From Alkalimonas sp. (GTDB lineage Bacteria; Pseudomonadota; Gammaproteobacteria; Enterobacterales; Alteromonadaceae), in contig NZ_JAFIFQ010000014.1 in assembly GCF_020831925.1 (NCBI RefSeq), positions 1 to 62,558 on the forward strand: 62,558 nt of DNA, given 5' to 3'. Numbering within the stretch: position 1 is the first letter of the stretch; each line of letters opens with the position of its first letter. Position numbers and translations under genes: made by a program. The notes beneath the pieces are model-generated. The model worked only from the letters and a program-made list of their open reading frames with translations, searched no databases and was not told the origin of the DNA. Shown here piece after piece: positions 35,582 through 45,100 of this stretch.

Positions 35582-36352
35582 CTAGCCTTCTTCTACAGCA
35601 ACATCACGTTTTCCCTGAGCGATGTAGTTTCGTAAAATCCCTTCTATAACTTTGGGGTTTTGTCCATCCTGAATTCCAAGAATAGCATCTAAAATCAACT
35701 GGTTGTTTAACTTTTCCTGAGCATTACGTAAGGCTAGCTTATCGGCAATGGGTATCGCAATCACGTTGGCAATAAAAGCACCATACAAAGTGGTGAGAAG
35801 TGCAACCGCCATCGCCGGGCCTATGGCTTTGGGATCGTCCATATTCGACAACATAGCAACCAAACCAATCAGGGTACCTATCATGCCCATTGCCGGTGCC
35901 ACATCGCCCAAACTTCTGAAAATGCTTATGCCCTGCTCATGGCGCTTTTCCGTTAGACTAATGTCTTTCATCAAGGTTGCGCGAACCACATCACCATCGT
36001 GGCCATCGACCAACATATTGATGCCTTTTTGCAAAAAGGGATTGGAGATTTCAGCTTCTTCGAGCGCCAGAAACCCGCCTTTCCGGGCTGAGTCAGCCAG
36101 TTGGACCGCTTGCTCAATCAGCTCTTCAGCTTCTTCGATTTTGAACATAAAAGCTTTGACGACCACTTTTCCGGCACCAAAAAACTGCCCCAGAGGAAAC
36201 TTGGTAATGACAACAAATATAGAGCCACCCACCACAATCAATATGGAGACTACATCGGCAAACATGGCTGGATCGCCAGAGCTAGCCAAGATCATCGCCA
36301 TTATTACGAAACCAATGGCGCCAACCAGACCTATGAGTGTTGCTAAATCCAC
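35582..36352 (-). CDS. pomA: Flagellar stator protein PomA (MotA family)
   Basis: A 256-residue four-helix membrane protein of the MotA/TolQ/ExbB superfamily. It starts MDLATLIGLVGAIGFVIMAM and has TM3-TM4 in DVAPAMGMIGTLIGLVAML and GPAMAVALLTTLYGAFIAN, plus the cytoplasmic loop whose charged residues (SARKGGFLALEE, KRHEQGIS) contact FliG. The layout is that of PomA, with pomB just downstream. A candidate flagellar sigma-28 promoter lies about 60 bases upstream of the start. Confidence 0.94.
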   Translation of the reverse strand: MDLATLIGLVGAIGFVIMAMILASSGDPAMFADVVSILIVVGGSIFVVITKFPLGQFFGAGKVVVKAFMFKIEEAEELIEQAVQLADSARKGGFLALEEAEISNPFLQKGINMLVDGHDGDVVRATLMKDISLTEKRHEQGISIFRSLGDVAPAMGMIGTLIGLVAMLSNMDDPKAIGPAMAVALLTTLYGAFIANVIAIPIADKLALRNAQEKLNNQLILDAILGIQDGQNPKVIEGILRNYIAQGKRDVAVEEG

Positions 36353-36415
36353 ATCTGACTCCCCACGCTGGACAAATGATTGAGCTTTATTGCTTTTATC
36401 TTAGCCGATAGCTGT

Positions 36416-36442
36416 TTATCGACAAAGCAAAACAAAGCTTAA
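36416..36442 (-). promoter_or_regulatory. Candidate FliA (sigma-28) promoter of pomAB
   Basis: On the minus strand TTAAGCTT (36442-36435), an 11-base spacer and GTCGATAA (36423-36416) match the flagellar consensus TAAAGTTT-N11-GCCGATAA at 13 of 16 positions. Sigma-28 control of stator genes is well established in related bacteria. Confidence 0.45.
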
Positions 36443-36558
36443 ATTCACTTTTACAGCAAAACCAGTTCAAAAGCAGTGGTTGATTCGCCATAATAGCGGG
36501 TTAAGGCACTTCGGCCGCGGCTTTGCCACCAGGCAATAATGAAGTCAACGAGGAACGC

Positions 36559-36810
36559 ATGGCAAAAAAGAAAACCGATCTGAGTCAGTTCGAGCAACAA
36601 CTGGCAGAACTGGAGCAGATTGTCAGTCAACTGGAGCAAGGCGATCTGTCACTGGATGAGTCACTACGCCAATTTGAGCGAGGCATTCAGTTATCACGGC
36701 AAAGCCAACAGCAACTGCAACAGGCGGAGCAGCAAGTGCAGCAATTATTGCAAAAAGATGGCCAAGAAGAGCTTGTTCCCTTTCTCAACCCGGATGATGA
36801 CCCAGCGTGA
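36559..36810 (+). CDS. xseB: Exodeoxyribonuclease VII small subunit XseB
   Basis: An 83-residue helical protein with the XseB pattern [33 protein letters not shown]. It assembles with XseA into the single-strand exonuclease VII. I use the ATG at 36559 (MAKKK), preceded by GAGGAA. The 4-base overlap with ispA (GTGA) and the xseB-ispA-dxs order are classic for gammaproteobacteria. Confidence 0.95.
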   Translation: MAKKKTDLSQFEQQLAELEQIVSQLEQGDLSLDESLRQFERGIQLSRQSQQQLQQAEQQVQQLLQKDGQEELVPFLNPDDDPA

Positions 36811-37694
36811 AACCAGTATTTTTAGCACTTGACCAGGCACGTGTTGAGCAAGTATTGCAGCAGGTATTGCAGCAACAAAGTGGCGCAGCAACGTCATTGC
36901 ATCAGGCCATGCACTACAGCATTTTACTGGGTGGCAAGCGTATACGCCCCTCTTTGGTATATCGTTGCGGCCTGATGTTAGGAGCCCGGATTGAAGACTT
37001 AGATGCCCCTGCTGCTGCTTTAGAAGCCATTCATTGCTATTCTTTGATCCACGATGATTTACCGGCCATGGATAATGATGCCCTTCGTCGTGGCAAGCCA
37101 ACTTGCCATATTGCCTTTGATGAGGCGACTGCTATTTTAGCGGGCGATGCGATTCAGAGCCTTGCTTTTGATATTCTGAGCAGCCATCACTTCCATCAGG
37201 TTCCCGCTGAGCGGGTACTTGCCATGGTAAAGCAACTGGCCAATGCAAGTGGTGTCCTTGGTATGTGTGCAGGTCAGGCGATTGATCTGGCGCATACTGA
37301 CCAGGATTTTACCCTGGACACACTGGAGCAAATGCATCGTCTGAAAACTGGTGCTTTGATCCAATGCGCGGTGGAACTGGCTTGGTTGGCCAGTCCGGCA
37401 TCAAAGCCGGAAGATTTGGAACTGCTGCGCCGCTTTGCCGCTTCATTGGGACTGGCGTTCCAGGTACAAGACGACATTCTGGATATTGAAAGCGATACCG
37501 AAACCCTGGGTAAACCTCAGGGGTCGGATCATCAGGCCAACAAAGCAACTTACCCTGCCTTGCTGGGCCTGCCTGAAGCAAAACGAAAAGCAGAACAATT
37601 GTATCAGGATGCAATTGCAGCCTTGGTGCAACTGCCCTACCCGGGCGATGAATTACAAGCCTTGGCGCAATTTCTAATTGCCCGTAAAAATTAA
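36807..37694 (+). CDS. ispA: Farnesyl diphosphate synthase IspA
   Basis: Condenses DMAPP and two IPP into farnesyl diphosphate. Its 295 residues carry the first Asp-rich motif DDLPAMDND and the second DDILDIE, plus GGKRIRPSL and GQAIDLAHT. The start is GTG at 36807, overlapping the xseB stop; no better ATG exists and the N-terminus fits. It lies between xseB and dxs in one operon. Confidence 0.96.
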   Translation: MKPVFLALDQARVEQVLQQVLQQQSGAATSLHQAMHYSILLGGKRIRPSLVYRCGLMLGARIEDLDAPAAALEAIHCYSLIHDDLPAMDNDALRRGKPTCHIAFDEATAILAGDAIQSLAFDILSSHHFHQVPAERVLAMVKQLANASGVLGMCAGQAIDLAHTDQDFTLDTLEQMHRLKTGALIQCAVELAWLASPASKPEDLELLRRFAASLGLAFQVQDDILDIESDTETLGKPQGSDHQANKATYPALLGLPEAKRKAEQLYQDAIAALVQLPYPGDELQALAQFLIARKN

Positions 37695-37709
37695 AATAAA
37701 GGCCCATGC

Positions 37710-39572
37710 ATGACAGTTGATATAGACGACTACCCATTGCTGGCGCAGGCTGACCTGCCCCAGCAGCTGCGACAGATCCCACAAGATAGGCTTCCTAAGC
37801 TGTGTCATGAGTTACGCGATTTCTTACTGAACAGTGTCAGTCAAAGTAGCGGCCATTTCGCGTCCGGGCTTGGTACAGTTGAGCTAACGGTTGCTTTGCA
37901 TTATGTCTACAACACCCCTTTCGATAGGCTCATTTGGGATGTAGGTCATCAGGCCTATCCACACAAAATCCTGACCGGTCGTCGGCACCGTATGAATACC
38001 ATCCGGCAAAAGGACGGTCTACACCCCTTCCCTTACCGTGAAGAAAGTGAATACGATACCCTCAGTGTAGGCCACTCCAGTACCTCCATCAGTGCCGCTT
38101 TAGGCATGGCGTTAGCAGCACAGGCAGAACAAAGTGGCCGCAGGGTTGTTGCCGTGATTGGCGATGGCGCCATTACGGCTGGTATGGCGTTTGAAGCTTT
38201 AAATCATGCAGGGGAAACCAAGCCTGATATGCTGGTGATCCTGAACGACAACGACATGTCGATTTCTGAGAATGTAGGTGCTTTGAACAAATACTTTGCC
38301 CGCATCTTATCCGGTAACTTTTACACCAACCTGCGTGAAGGTGGTAAAAAAATTCTTAGTGGTGTGCCCCCTCTGCATGAGCTGGCCAGCAAGGCAGAAG
38401 AGCACTTCAAGGGCATGGTCACTCCTGGTACTTTTTTTGAAGAGCTGGGCTTTAACTATATCGGGCCCATAGATGGGCATGATGTGCTCAGTCTTACCGA
38501 TACCATTCGCAATATGCGTGGCATGAAAGGACCACAGCTGCTGCATGTCGTCACGAAAAAAGGCAAGGGCTACCACCCCGCCGAGCAGGACCCCATCGGC
38601 TATCATGCGGTTTCGAAATTCGACCCCAGCAGCAGCAGTCTGCCAGCTAAAGTCGCTGGTCGTCCTAGTTTTTCCAATGTATTCGGCCGCTGGATCTGCG
38701 ATATGGCAGAGCAGGATGAACGCTTGCACGCCATCACACCAGCTATGCGTGAGGGCTCTGATCTGGTCGAGTTTTCCAGGCGCTTTCCTCATCGATATTA
38801 CGATGTGGCCATTGCTGAGCAACATGCAGTTACCCTGGCAGCCGGGCTTGCCATCGAAGGTTTGAAGCCAGTGGTAGCGATTTATTCAACCTTTTTACAG
38901 CGGGCCTACGATCAACTAATCCACGATGTAGCGTTGCAAAATCTGGATGTGTTATTCGCCATTGATCGTGCTGGTGTCGTTGGCCAGGATGGTCCAACCC
39001 ACCAAGGAGCTTTTGATATCAGTTTCATGCGCTGCATTCCTAACCTGGTGCTTATGGCACCGGCTGATGAAGATGAATGCCGGCAAATGCTCTACACTGG
39101 TTACCAGCATCCAGGACCAGCAGCAGTTCGTTACCCGCGGGGCAGCGGCAGTGGTGTGGTACCGAGCGATACGATGCAAGCCCTGACTATTGGTAAAGGC
39201 TGCAAGCTACGCCAGGGCAGCAAAGTGGCCATACTGGCTTTTGGCCCATTGCTGCATGAGTGCAAGGCTGTGGCAGAGACTCTGAATGCAACGTTGGTCA
39301 ACATGCGCTTCATCAAGCCACTGGATCAGGCGTTGATCGCTGAGCTTGCCGCTGAGCACGAACTGCTGGTTACCCTTGAAGATGGTGCTGTGCAAGGAGG
39401 TGCTGGCTCTGCAGTGGCTGAAGTCTTATTGCAGCTACCACAGCGTTGCAGGTTGTTGACGTTAGGCTTACCTGATCAATTTATCAAACATGGTAGCCAA
39501 CAGGAAATTTATGCTGAGCTAGGCCTTGATCAGGCAGGCATTTTACAGAAAGTCCGTCAACACCTCGGCTGA
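37710..39572 (+). CDS. dxs: 1-deoxy-D-xylulose-5-phosphate synthase Dxs
   Basis: The TPP enzyme that begins the MEP isoprenoid pathway, joining pyruvate and glyceraldehyde-3-phosphate. The 620-residue sequence has [16 protein letters not shown], the TPP motif [18 protein letters not shown], the pyrimidine-domain sequences [11 protein letters not shown] and [15 protein letters not shown], and the C-terminal [14 protein letters not shown]. The length is normal. It directly follows ispA, so supply of IPP precursors and their condensation are co-expressed. Confidence 0.97.
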   Translation: MTVDIDDYPLLAQADLPQQLRQIPQDRLPKLCHELRDFLLNSVSQSSGHFASGLGTVELTVALHYVYNTPFDRLIWDVGHQAYPHKILTGRRHRMNTIRQKDGLHPFPYREESEYDTLSVGHSSTSISAALGMALAAQAEQSGRRVVAVIGDGAITAGMAFEALNHAGETKPDMLVILNDNDMSISENVGALNKYFARILSGNFYTNLREGGKKILSGVPPLHELASKAEEHFKGMVTPGTFFEELGFNYIGPIDGHDVLSLTDTIRNMRGMKGPQLLHVVTKKGKGYHPAEQDPIGYHAVSKFDPSSSSLPAKVAGRPSFSNVFGRWICDMAEQDERLHAITPAMREGSDLVEFSRRFPHRYYDVAIAEQHAVTLAAGLAIEGLKPVVAIYSTFLQRAYDQLIHDVALQNLDVLFAIDRAGVVGQDGPTHQGAFDISFMRCIPNLVLMAPADEDECRQMLYTGYQHPGPAAVRYPRGSGSGVVPSDTMQALTIGKGCKLRQGSKVAILAFGPLLHECKAVAETLNATLVNMRFIKPLDQALIAELAAEHELLVTLEDGAVQGGAGSAVAEVLLQLPQRCRLLTLGLPDQFIKHGSQQEIYAELGLDQAGILQKVRQHLG

Positions 39573-39584
39573 TTACTGATTGAT

Positions 39585-42500
39585 TCAGGGCACATCAGTC
39601 TCACTGATGGGGCCCTGATGATTGGCAGCCTGTATTTTGAACTGAGCTAATCCTTCCGACAGGAGTTGCTCAATCTGAGCTTCAATATGCATTGACTCCT
39701 CAAATTCGAAAGCATCGACCCGGCCATCAAACACCAGCGTAGCCACGCCATCTTTGCCTTCATGTTTTACCCGATAGAGTGCCATCTCTGCCAGTTGCAG
39801 CGACAACTCCCAATTCATCAACTGCCCCCCAATCAGTTGCAACGGATAAACTGAGTAACCAACGGAGCAGGTTAGCTGAATGCGCTGACCATCGGGTAAT
39901 GGGTAACGGGTGGAGCCCACCAACGCATGCAGTTTATTGGCAAAGTCCCACAGCAAGCTGATATCGATATCACGAAGTACCAATAGAAACTCTTCACCGG
40001 CATAACGTACCACATAATCTGAGCCCCGGGTTTCCCGCAGTAGCAAGGCACTGATTTGTTGCAATAAACTGTCGCCAGCACTTTGGCCATATTGATCGTT
40101 AATGGATTTAAATCCATCCAAATCCAGGTGGATCAAGGCAACGCATTTTCCTTGTTGTTGCAGGCTCTGACGGTTGCGTTGGTAATGCTCAATATCCTTC
40201 GGTAATTGCTCGAACAAAAACCGCCGGTTGCGTAAACCTGTCAGCGTATCTTTATGCACCAACTGCCCCAACTGGGCATTCAGCTCGTTTAAGCGGTTGT
40301 TGCTATTTTCCAGCTCCTGAGTACGTTGCCGCACCAAACGTGACAAAGCCAGTTGCTGTTGCTGATTATTTCTACGTACCAGCCAGAACACACCGGATAG
40401 TATCAAGCCTAACAGGGCAAACCACAGTACTTGGTACATCCAGGTTTCATCAAAACGACGCGGCACCACCAGTTCGATCTGGCTACTCTGAGCTTCAGCC
40501 CAGGATTGATTTTGTTGTCGTACCTGCACCTCAAAATAATAATGGCCAGGTGGTAAATTGGTATAAATCGCTTCGCGCCGACTGGCGGCCTGTTGCCAAC
40601 TCTGATCAAAACCTCGTAAGCGATAACGAAACTGCAGCGATGTTGCATTAAAGAAATCCAGAGCCGTATAGTGAATCGTAAAGCTGCGTTCATTCACTGG
40701 CAGCACCTGTCGCGGCTGTTGTGCCTGCAGTAAATAAGATCGTTGGCCCACTATCTGCTGCAGCAGAGGCCGGAAATCAGGATCATTGCTTCGTTGAAAA
40801 AATCGGTCTATCGCTACCACCCCCTGCAGAGTAGGAAACCAGAGCTGATCCTGCCAAAGCACCAGCTTAGAGTGACCAGCCCCATTGCAGCAACGACCAG
40901 GCGTGTTACCAAGTTGACGTTGGTAGGGCGTCAGGATTTGCTCAGCCTGCAAGGGATCTTGTTTTAACAGTGATAGCGACGATAAAGGCAGACGAAATAC
41001 ACCTTTCAGGGTACTGAACCACAATTGCTCTTGCTGTTCATCAAGCAACATAGCAACCACAGGACCATAGGGTAAGCCATTACTATTATCAAACTGTCGC
41101 CACTCGCCATTTGGGAATCGGACAAAGAGACCATCATCAAAAGTTCCTATCAGCAAGGTCTCATCCGGCAGCACCAACAGCGAAATAATGTAGCTGTTGT
41201 ATAAAGGGCTACCAATACCTAACCGCTGCAAGCGCTGCTGTTGCAGCTGGTACAAGCCGCGAGTCGTCCCGATCACTTGGTACCAATTTTGATCCTGGAT
41301 GGTGGTGACGTGTCTGGATTCCAGCTCACGGTTAAAAGCAAATGGCCGCAGCTGCTGATCTTGCCAAAAAAACAAACCCGCTGCACCACCTACCCACAAG
41401 CCACCAGCATGTCTTGGCTGCACAAGTCGCACGGTGCTGCCATCCAGCTCACTTGCCAGGCTAGAAATGTACTCAGTGCCAGGTTCATAGCGAAACAGGC
41501 CACTATCCATCGCCAGCCACCAGCTATCGTCTGCAAAATGAATGTCATGGATGCTTTGAGAACCGAGCACCGGCTGGTCAAGCAATGGTTGAAAATGCCC
41601 TTGATGGCTTAAGTACCCTAAGCTCGATTGGGTCGCAATGAGTAAACGCTGTTCAGGCGTCACCGCTAGCGAGCGAACCACAGGATCGGTTTGTCCCTCA
41701 CCAACAACCCGACGCACGTGGCCAGGGGAAGCACGAAAAATTCCGTCACTGAAGCTTGCCAGCCAGATGTTGTTATCTTTATCTTCAAAAATATCATAAA
41801 ACCAGGGACTGCTACCCAACTCAGTGGCGCTGATTTGTTGCCACGTCTGTCCCTGGTGTCGCTGATGTAAACGGCTGTAGCTGGAAATCCAGTCAGAACC
41901 ACGACTGTCCCTGAAAATCCGGTAAGTAGCCATGTGTTCCTGCAGCAACTGATCGCAACGGACCACCTCTCCATCGCTATTCAGATGGTAAAAACCAACC
42001 TCAGTCGCCAGGTGAACCTGGCTATCCGTTAAAGCAATGTCATAAATAGGGTTTTGCTGCAATTCTCTGGGTAACAGATAACGCTGCATCTGACCGCTTT
42101 CCAATTCATAGCGAATTAAATGCTCAGTGGTCGTTAACCAAACATAATCACCACTGCTACGCAATTGACGCACGGGTTGGCGCACTGGGCTGATTCGGCT
42201 AACCTGACCTGCCTGGACCCGAAATAGCTGCTCAGCTGCGACCCATACTTCACCCGGACGTACCTCAGCTATGGCAGTCACTTCACTTAGAATATTAAAA
42301 CGCTCAAAACTTAGCGTGTTCGGGTCCAACCGGCTTAAGCCTGATTTGGTGCCAATCCAGACCAATCCCTGACTATCAGTCATCAGTTGGTTGATAGCAT
42401 TACTGGCAAGTTGACGGTATTGTTGACTGGTGAAGGTATCAAAGCGATAGCCATCAAACCGGCTTAGACCATAAAGAGTGCCTGCCCAGATGTAACCCTG

Positions 42501-42647
42501 CTGGTCTTGGGTCAAAGCACGAACCGAGTTGGATGCCAGGCCGTCGGCACTGTCCCAGTGTTTGATGTCGTAATCATGCAAGGAACGTTCAATCGCCTGA
42601 AGCGAACAGCTGAACAACAAACAGATCCAGCACCACCTCAGCATCAT
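39585..42647 (-). CDS. Large hybrid sensor diguanylate cyclase (Reg_prop propeller, Y_Y_Y, GGDEF)
   Basis: A 1020-residue membrane protein. After a signal peptide (MMLRWCWICLLFSCSLQA) comes a periplasmic beta-propeller built of Reg_prop repeats (LTQDQQGYIWAGTLYGLSRFDG, LMTDSQGLVWIGTKSGLSRLD, then further copies), a Y_Y_Y domain near 660-720 (FTIHYTALDFFNATSLQFRY), one TM helix (LWFALLGLILSGVFWLV), a coiled coil and a C-terminal GGDEF domain. The active motif reads YAGEEF (Ala for the first Gly) with an RGSD I-site five residues upstream. Some AGDEF-type enzymes are active, so activity is likely but unproven. The start at 42647 has GGGAG seven bases upstream; an earlier ATG (42686) lies inside pgpA. 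The carbohydrate-sensing role common to Reg_prop sensors is inference. Confidence 0.88.
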   Translation of the reverse strand: MMLRWCWICLLFSCSLQAIERSLHDYDIKHWDSADGLASNSVRALTQDQQGYIWAGTLYGLSRFDGYRFDTFTSQQYRQLASNAINQLMTDSQGLVWIGTKSGLSRLDPNTLSFERFNILSEVTAIAEVRPGEVWVAAEQLFRVQAGQVSRISPVRQPVRQLRSSGDYVWLTTTEHLIRYELESGQMQRYLLPRELQQNPIYDIALTDSQVHLATEVGFYHLNSDGEVVRCDQLLQEHMATYRIFRDSRGSDWISSYSRLHQRHQGQTWQQISATELGSSPWFYDIFEDKDNNIWLASFSDGIFRASPGHVRRVVGEGQTDPVVRSLAVTPEQRLLIATQSSLGYLSHQGHFQPLLDQPVLGSQSIHDIHFADDSWWLAMDSGLFRYEPGTEYISSLASELDGSTVRLVQPRHAGGLWVGGAAGLFFWQDQQLRPFAFNRELESRHVTTIQDQNWYQVIGTTRGLYQLQQQRLQRLGIGSPLYNSYIISLLVLPDETLLIGTFDDGLFVRFPNGEWRQFDNSNGLPYGPVVAMLLDEQQEQLWFSTLKGVFRLPLSSLSLLKQDPLQAEQILTPYQRQLGNTPGRCCNGAGHSKLVLWQDQLWFPTLQGVVAIDRFFQRSNDPDFRPLLQQIVGQRSYLLQAQQPRQVLPVNERSFTIHYTALDFFNATSLQFRYRLRGFDQSWQQAASRREAIYTNLPPGHYYFEVQVRQQNQSWAEAQSSQIELVVPRRFDETWMYQVLWFALLGLILSGVFWLVRRNNQQQQLALSRLVRQRTQELENSNNRLNELNAQLGQLVHKDTLTGLRNRRFLFEQLPKDIEHYQRNRQSLQQQGKCVALIHLDLDGFKSINDQYGQSAGDSLLQQISALLLRETRGSDYVVRYAGEEFLLVLRDIDISLLWDFANKLHALVGSTRYPLPDGQRIQLTCSVGYSVYPLQLIGGQLMNWELSLQLAEMALYRVKHEGKDGVATLVFDGRVDAFEFEESMHIEAQIEQLLSEGLAQFKIQAANHQGPISETDVP
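39586..39617. terminator. Hairpin over the stop codon of the large cyclase gene
   Basis: CAGGGC...GCCCTG outer arms and CATCAG...CTGATG inner arms form one stem between dxs and the convergent cyclase. No T-run follows, so factor-independent termination is doubtful. Confidence 0.35.
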
Positions 42648-42660
42648 CCCTGAACTCCCG

Positions 42661-43131
42661 TTAGCCAAAACACCAAAGCGTAGCATGCAATACCAAACAG
42701 GCCATCAATCCAGCAACGATATCATCCAGCATAATACCATGCCCGCCTGCTACTTTTTTATCCAGCCAACGAATGGGCCAGGGTTTCACAATATCAAAGA
42801 AGCGGAATAATACAAAACCCAGCAGCAAATTCCATGCGCTAAGTGGTACCAGTAGCATAGTGACTGCTAAGCCGACAATTTCATCCCAGACAATGGCACC
42901 GTGATCGTGCACGCCAACATCGCGGGCTGCAACCTCACAGACATAAATGCCTAAAATCCAGGCTAGCATAACGATCAACAGATACAACCAAAGCGGACTT
43001 AGCATCAAAGCTGCCACCAAGGGCACAGCCGCCAGGGTACCAAAAGTCCCCGGCGCTTTCGGTGCCAGACCAGAGCCAAAACCAAGTGCCAGCAAATGCT
43101 GCCATTTTTTCAGGTTAAACTTTGCTGTCAT
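42661..43131 (-). CDS. pgpA: Phosphatidylglycerophosphatase A PgpA
   Basis: Dephosphorylates phosphatidylglycerophosphate to phosphatidylglycerol at the inner membrane. The 156-residue protein shows the family motifs FGSGLAPKAPGTFGTLAAVP, HDHGAIVWDEIVGL and HGIMLDDIVAGLMA, plus about four hydrophobic stretches. It overlaps thiL by 4 bases (ATGA), the usual order nusB-thiL-pgpA. Confidence 0.95.
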   Translation of the reverse strand: MTAKFNLKKWQHLLALGFGSGLAPKAPGTFGTLAAVPLVAALMLSPLWLYLLIVMLAWILGIYVCEVAARDVGVHDHGAIVWDEIVGLAVTMLLVPLSAWNLLLGFVLFRFFDIVKPWPIRWLDKKVAGGHGIMLDDIVAGLMACLVLHATLWCFG

Positions 43132-44093
43132 TTTTCAAAATGCTCGAAGCCACGATGCTCATAGGCAAAAGGTTCATTACCAGCACGTAGCTCCAGTTTT
43201 CCAGCAGCGCCAGTGATTCGCCCGATGCAAGTCACAGGCACACCATAGGGTGATAGCAAAACATCCAGCATGCTCTTTTTGCTTTCTGGTACCGTAAACA
43301 ACAACTCGTAATCTTCACCACCTGATAATGCGAGCGCCAAAGCAGTACTTCTATCACAGCTGTCTTTCAGTGCCTGGGACAACGGCAAGCGTTCGATATC
43401 CAGGCTGGCACCAACTGCTGAGCGATGCATCAGGTGTTGAATATCGGAATAAAGGCCGTCGGATAAATCCATGGCGCTGCTGGCTACGGTGCGAAGTGCC
43501 TGACCAATGGCAAGGCGCGCGGTTGGGTAATGAAAGCGCTGTAAAATGTGGGCGCTGTGTTTTTTACTGACTTCGACCTGCCCCTGACAGAGCCGCAGAC
43601 CCAAGCCTGCGTCGCCTAAGGTTCCAGTCACATAAATAAAGTCACCGACTTTAGCACCTCGGCGCGTGAGCATTTTGCCATGCGGTACCTGGCCTTTCGC
43701 CACCACGGTAAAGGTCATAGGACCGCGGGTAGTATCGCCACCAACCAGCTGACAATCGTAGTAATCTGCCGTTTCACTGAAAGCATCTGCAAAAGCAGCC
43801 AGCCATGGATCCTCGACTTTAGGTAGAGTCATTGCCAGTGATAGCCAGGCAGGCTCTGCCCCCATTGCCGCCAAATCACTGATATTGACTGCCACTAACT
43901 TGTGCCCCAATGCACGTGGGTCGACATCAGGAAAAAAGTGGGTGCCTGCCACCATGGTATCGGTGGTAACAACCAGATCATAGCCTTCACGCAGCTGCAG
44001 CACAGCCCCGTCATCCCCAACACCAATTAAAGTGTCTTTGCGGGCACGGCCAGAATTGGCAAAGTAGCGTTGAATAACTTCGAATTCACCCAT
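43128..44093 (-). CDS. thiL: Thiamine-monophosphate kinase ThiL
   Basis: Phosphorylates thiamine monophosphate to the active cofactor. The 321-residue product begins MGEFEVIQRYF and carries GVGDDGAVL, the metal-binding TTDTMVAGTHF, GGDTTRGPM and SGGEDYELLF. I start at 44093 because it matches the family; a TTG six codons upstream is also in frame. The start is 5 bases from the T-run of a strong hairpin that follows nusB, and no Shine-Dalgarno can be seen. Confidence 0.95.
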   Translation of the reverse strand: MGEFEVIQRYFANSGRARKDTLIGVGDDGAVLQLREGYDLVVTTDTMVAGTHFFPDVDPRALGHKLVAVNISDLAAMGAEPAWLSLAMTLPKVEDPWLAAFADAFSETADYYDCQLVGGDTTRGPMTFTVVAKGQVPHGKMLTRRGAKVGDFIYVTGTLGDAGLGLRLCQGQVEVSKKHSAHILQRFHYPTARLAIGQALRTVASSAMDLSDGLYSDIQHLMHRSAVGASLDIERLPLSQALKDSCDRSTALALALSGGEDYELLFTVPESKKSMLDVLLSPYGVPVTCIGRITGAAGKLELRAGNEPFAYEHRGFEHFEK

Positions 44094-44097
44094 AACA

Positions 44098-44123
44098 GAA
44101 AAAGCCGGCAAGGGATGCCGGCT
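44098..44123 (-). terminator. Terminator-like hairpin between nusB and thiL
   Basis: AGCCGGCA (44103-44110) and TGCCGGCT (44116-44123) form a perfect 8-bp stem with a 5-base loop, followed on the minus strand by TTTTT. It looks like a real terminator but lies inside a co-oriented operon and just upstream of the thiL start. Confidence 0.75.
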
Positions 44124-44128
44124 GTCCT

Positions 44129-44542
44129 TTAGTTTGGTCGCAGTGTGCGGACAGCTTTATCCAAAATGCCATTGACAAACTTATGGCTGTCATCGGCAGC
44201 AAAGGATTTAGCCAGCTCAATGGCTTCGTTGATCACCACTTTGTACGGTACATCCAGGCGGTACTTCATCTCATAACCTGAGACGCGTAAAATAGCTTTT
44301 TCAACCTGATCGATTTCATCGAAAGGCCGGTCCAGATAAGGCTTTAACAGTTCATCCAGTGTCTGGTGGTAACTCACCACGCCACGCAACAGATCTTGAA
44401 AATAGGCGACATCCAGTTGCTTGACGTTATTTTCCAACAACAGCTGCTGCTCAATATCCTGGATCTTATTCTGACTAAGCTGCCAGCTGTAAATGCCCTG
44501 CACAGCTAATGAGCGTGACTTACGACGCGCATTGGGTTTCAT
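44129..44542 (-). CDS. nusB: Transcription antitermination factor NusB
   Basis: A 137-residue all-helical factor that binds boxA RNA with NusE (S10) during rRNA transcription. The motifs [34 protein letters not shown] and [12 protein letters not shown] are diagnostic. It follows ribH by 10 bases and precedes a hairpin, in the standard ribH-nusB-thiL order. Confidence 0.96.
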   Translation of the reverse strand: MKPNARRKSRSLAVQGIYSWQLSQNKIQDIEQQLLLENNVKQLDVAYFQDLLRGVVSYHQTLDELLKPYLDRPFDEIDQVEKAILRVSGYEMKYRLDVPYKVVINEAIELAKSFAADDSHKFVNGILDKAVRTLRPN

Positions 44543-44552
44543 TCAGATATCC

Positions 44553-45017
44553 TCACAACTGCTCAAGCAGGTTGACCATCTCAAGCGCAGACATAGCCGC
44601 TTCACCGCCTTTATTACCGGCTTTAGTGCCAGCGCGCTCAATAGCTTGCTCAATGGAGTCCACCGTCAGCACGCCAAACGCCACGGGCACGTCCTGTTGC
44701 ATCGCCACCTGGCCAATGCCTTTAGTACACTCAGACGAAACATACTCAAAATGCGGTGTACCACCACGGATCACAGCACCCAACGCAATGATGGCATCGT
44801 ATTTTTTGCTGGCAGCCACTCGTTGAACCGCCAATGGCAGTTCAAAAGCACCTGGCACCCGAATCACGGTGATGTCTTCATCACGGACCTGACCAACACG
44901 TTTTAAAGTATCGATAGCACCTTGCAGCAAACTTTCAACTATAAAACTGTTAAAGCGCGCTACCACCAGGGCAAACTTTTTATTCGGGGCAGTCATGCCT
45001 GCTTCAATTACCTGCAT
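44553..45017 (-). CDS. ribH: 6,7-dimethyl-8-ribityllumazine synthase RibH
   Basis: The penultimate enzyme of riboflavin synthesis, joining DHBP and the ribitylamino-pyrimidine. The 154-residue protein contains [30 protein letters not shown] with the catalytic His, and [10 protein letters not shown]. It normally forms pentamers or icosahedra. It lies downstream of ribBA in the flavin operon. Confidence 0.96.
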   Translation of the reverse strand: MQVIEAGMTAPNKKFALVVARFNSFIVESLLQGAIDTLKRVGQVRDEDITVIRVPGAFELPLAVQRVAASKKYDAIIALGAVIRGGTPHFEYVSSECTKGIGQVAMQQDVPVAFGVLTVDSIEQAIERAGTKAGNKGGEAAMSALEMVNLLEQL

Positions 45018-45100
45018 CTTGCAGCTCCAATTGGTTCAAATTCAAAATTGCCGCGTATGATACCACAACTGCGGCTATGCCGAAGGATTATAGCAGCCGC

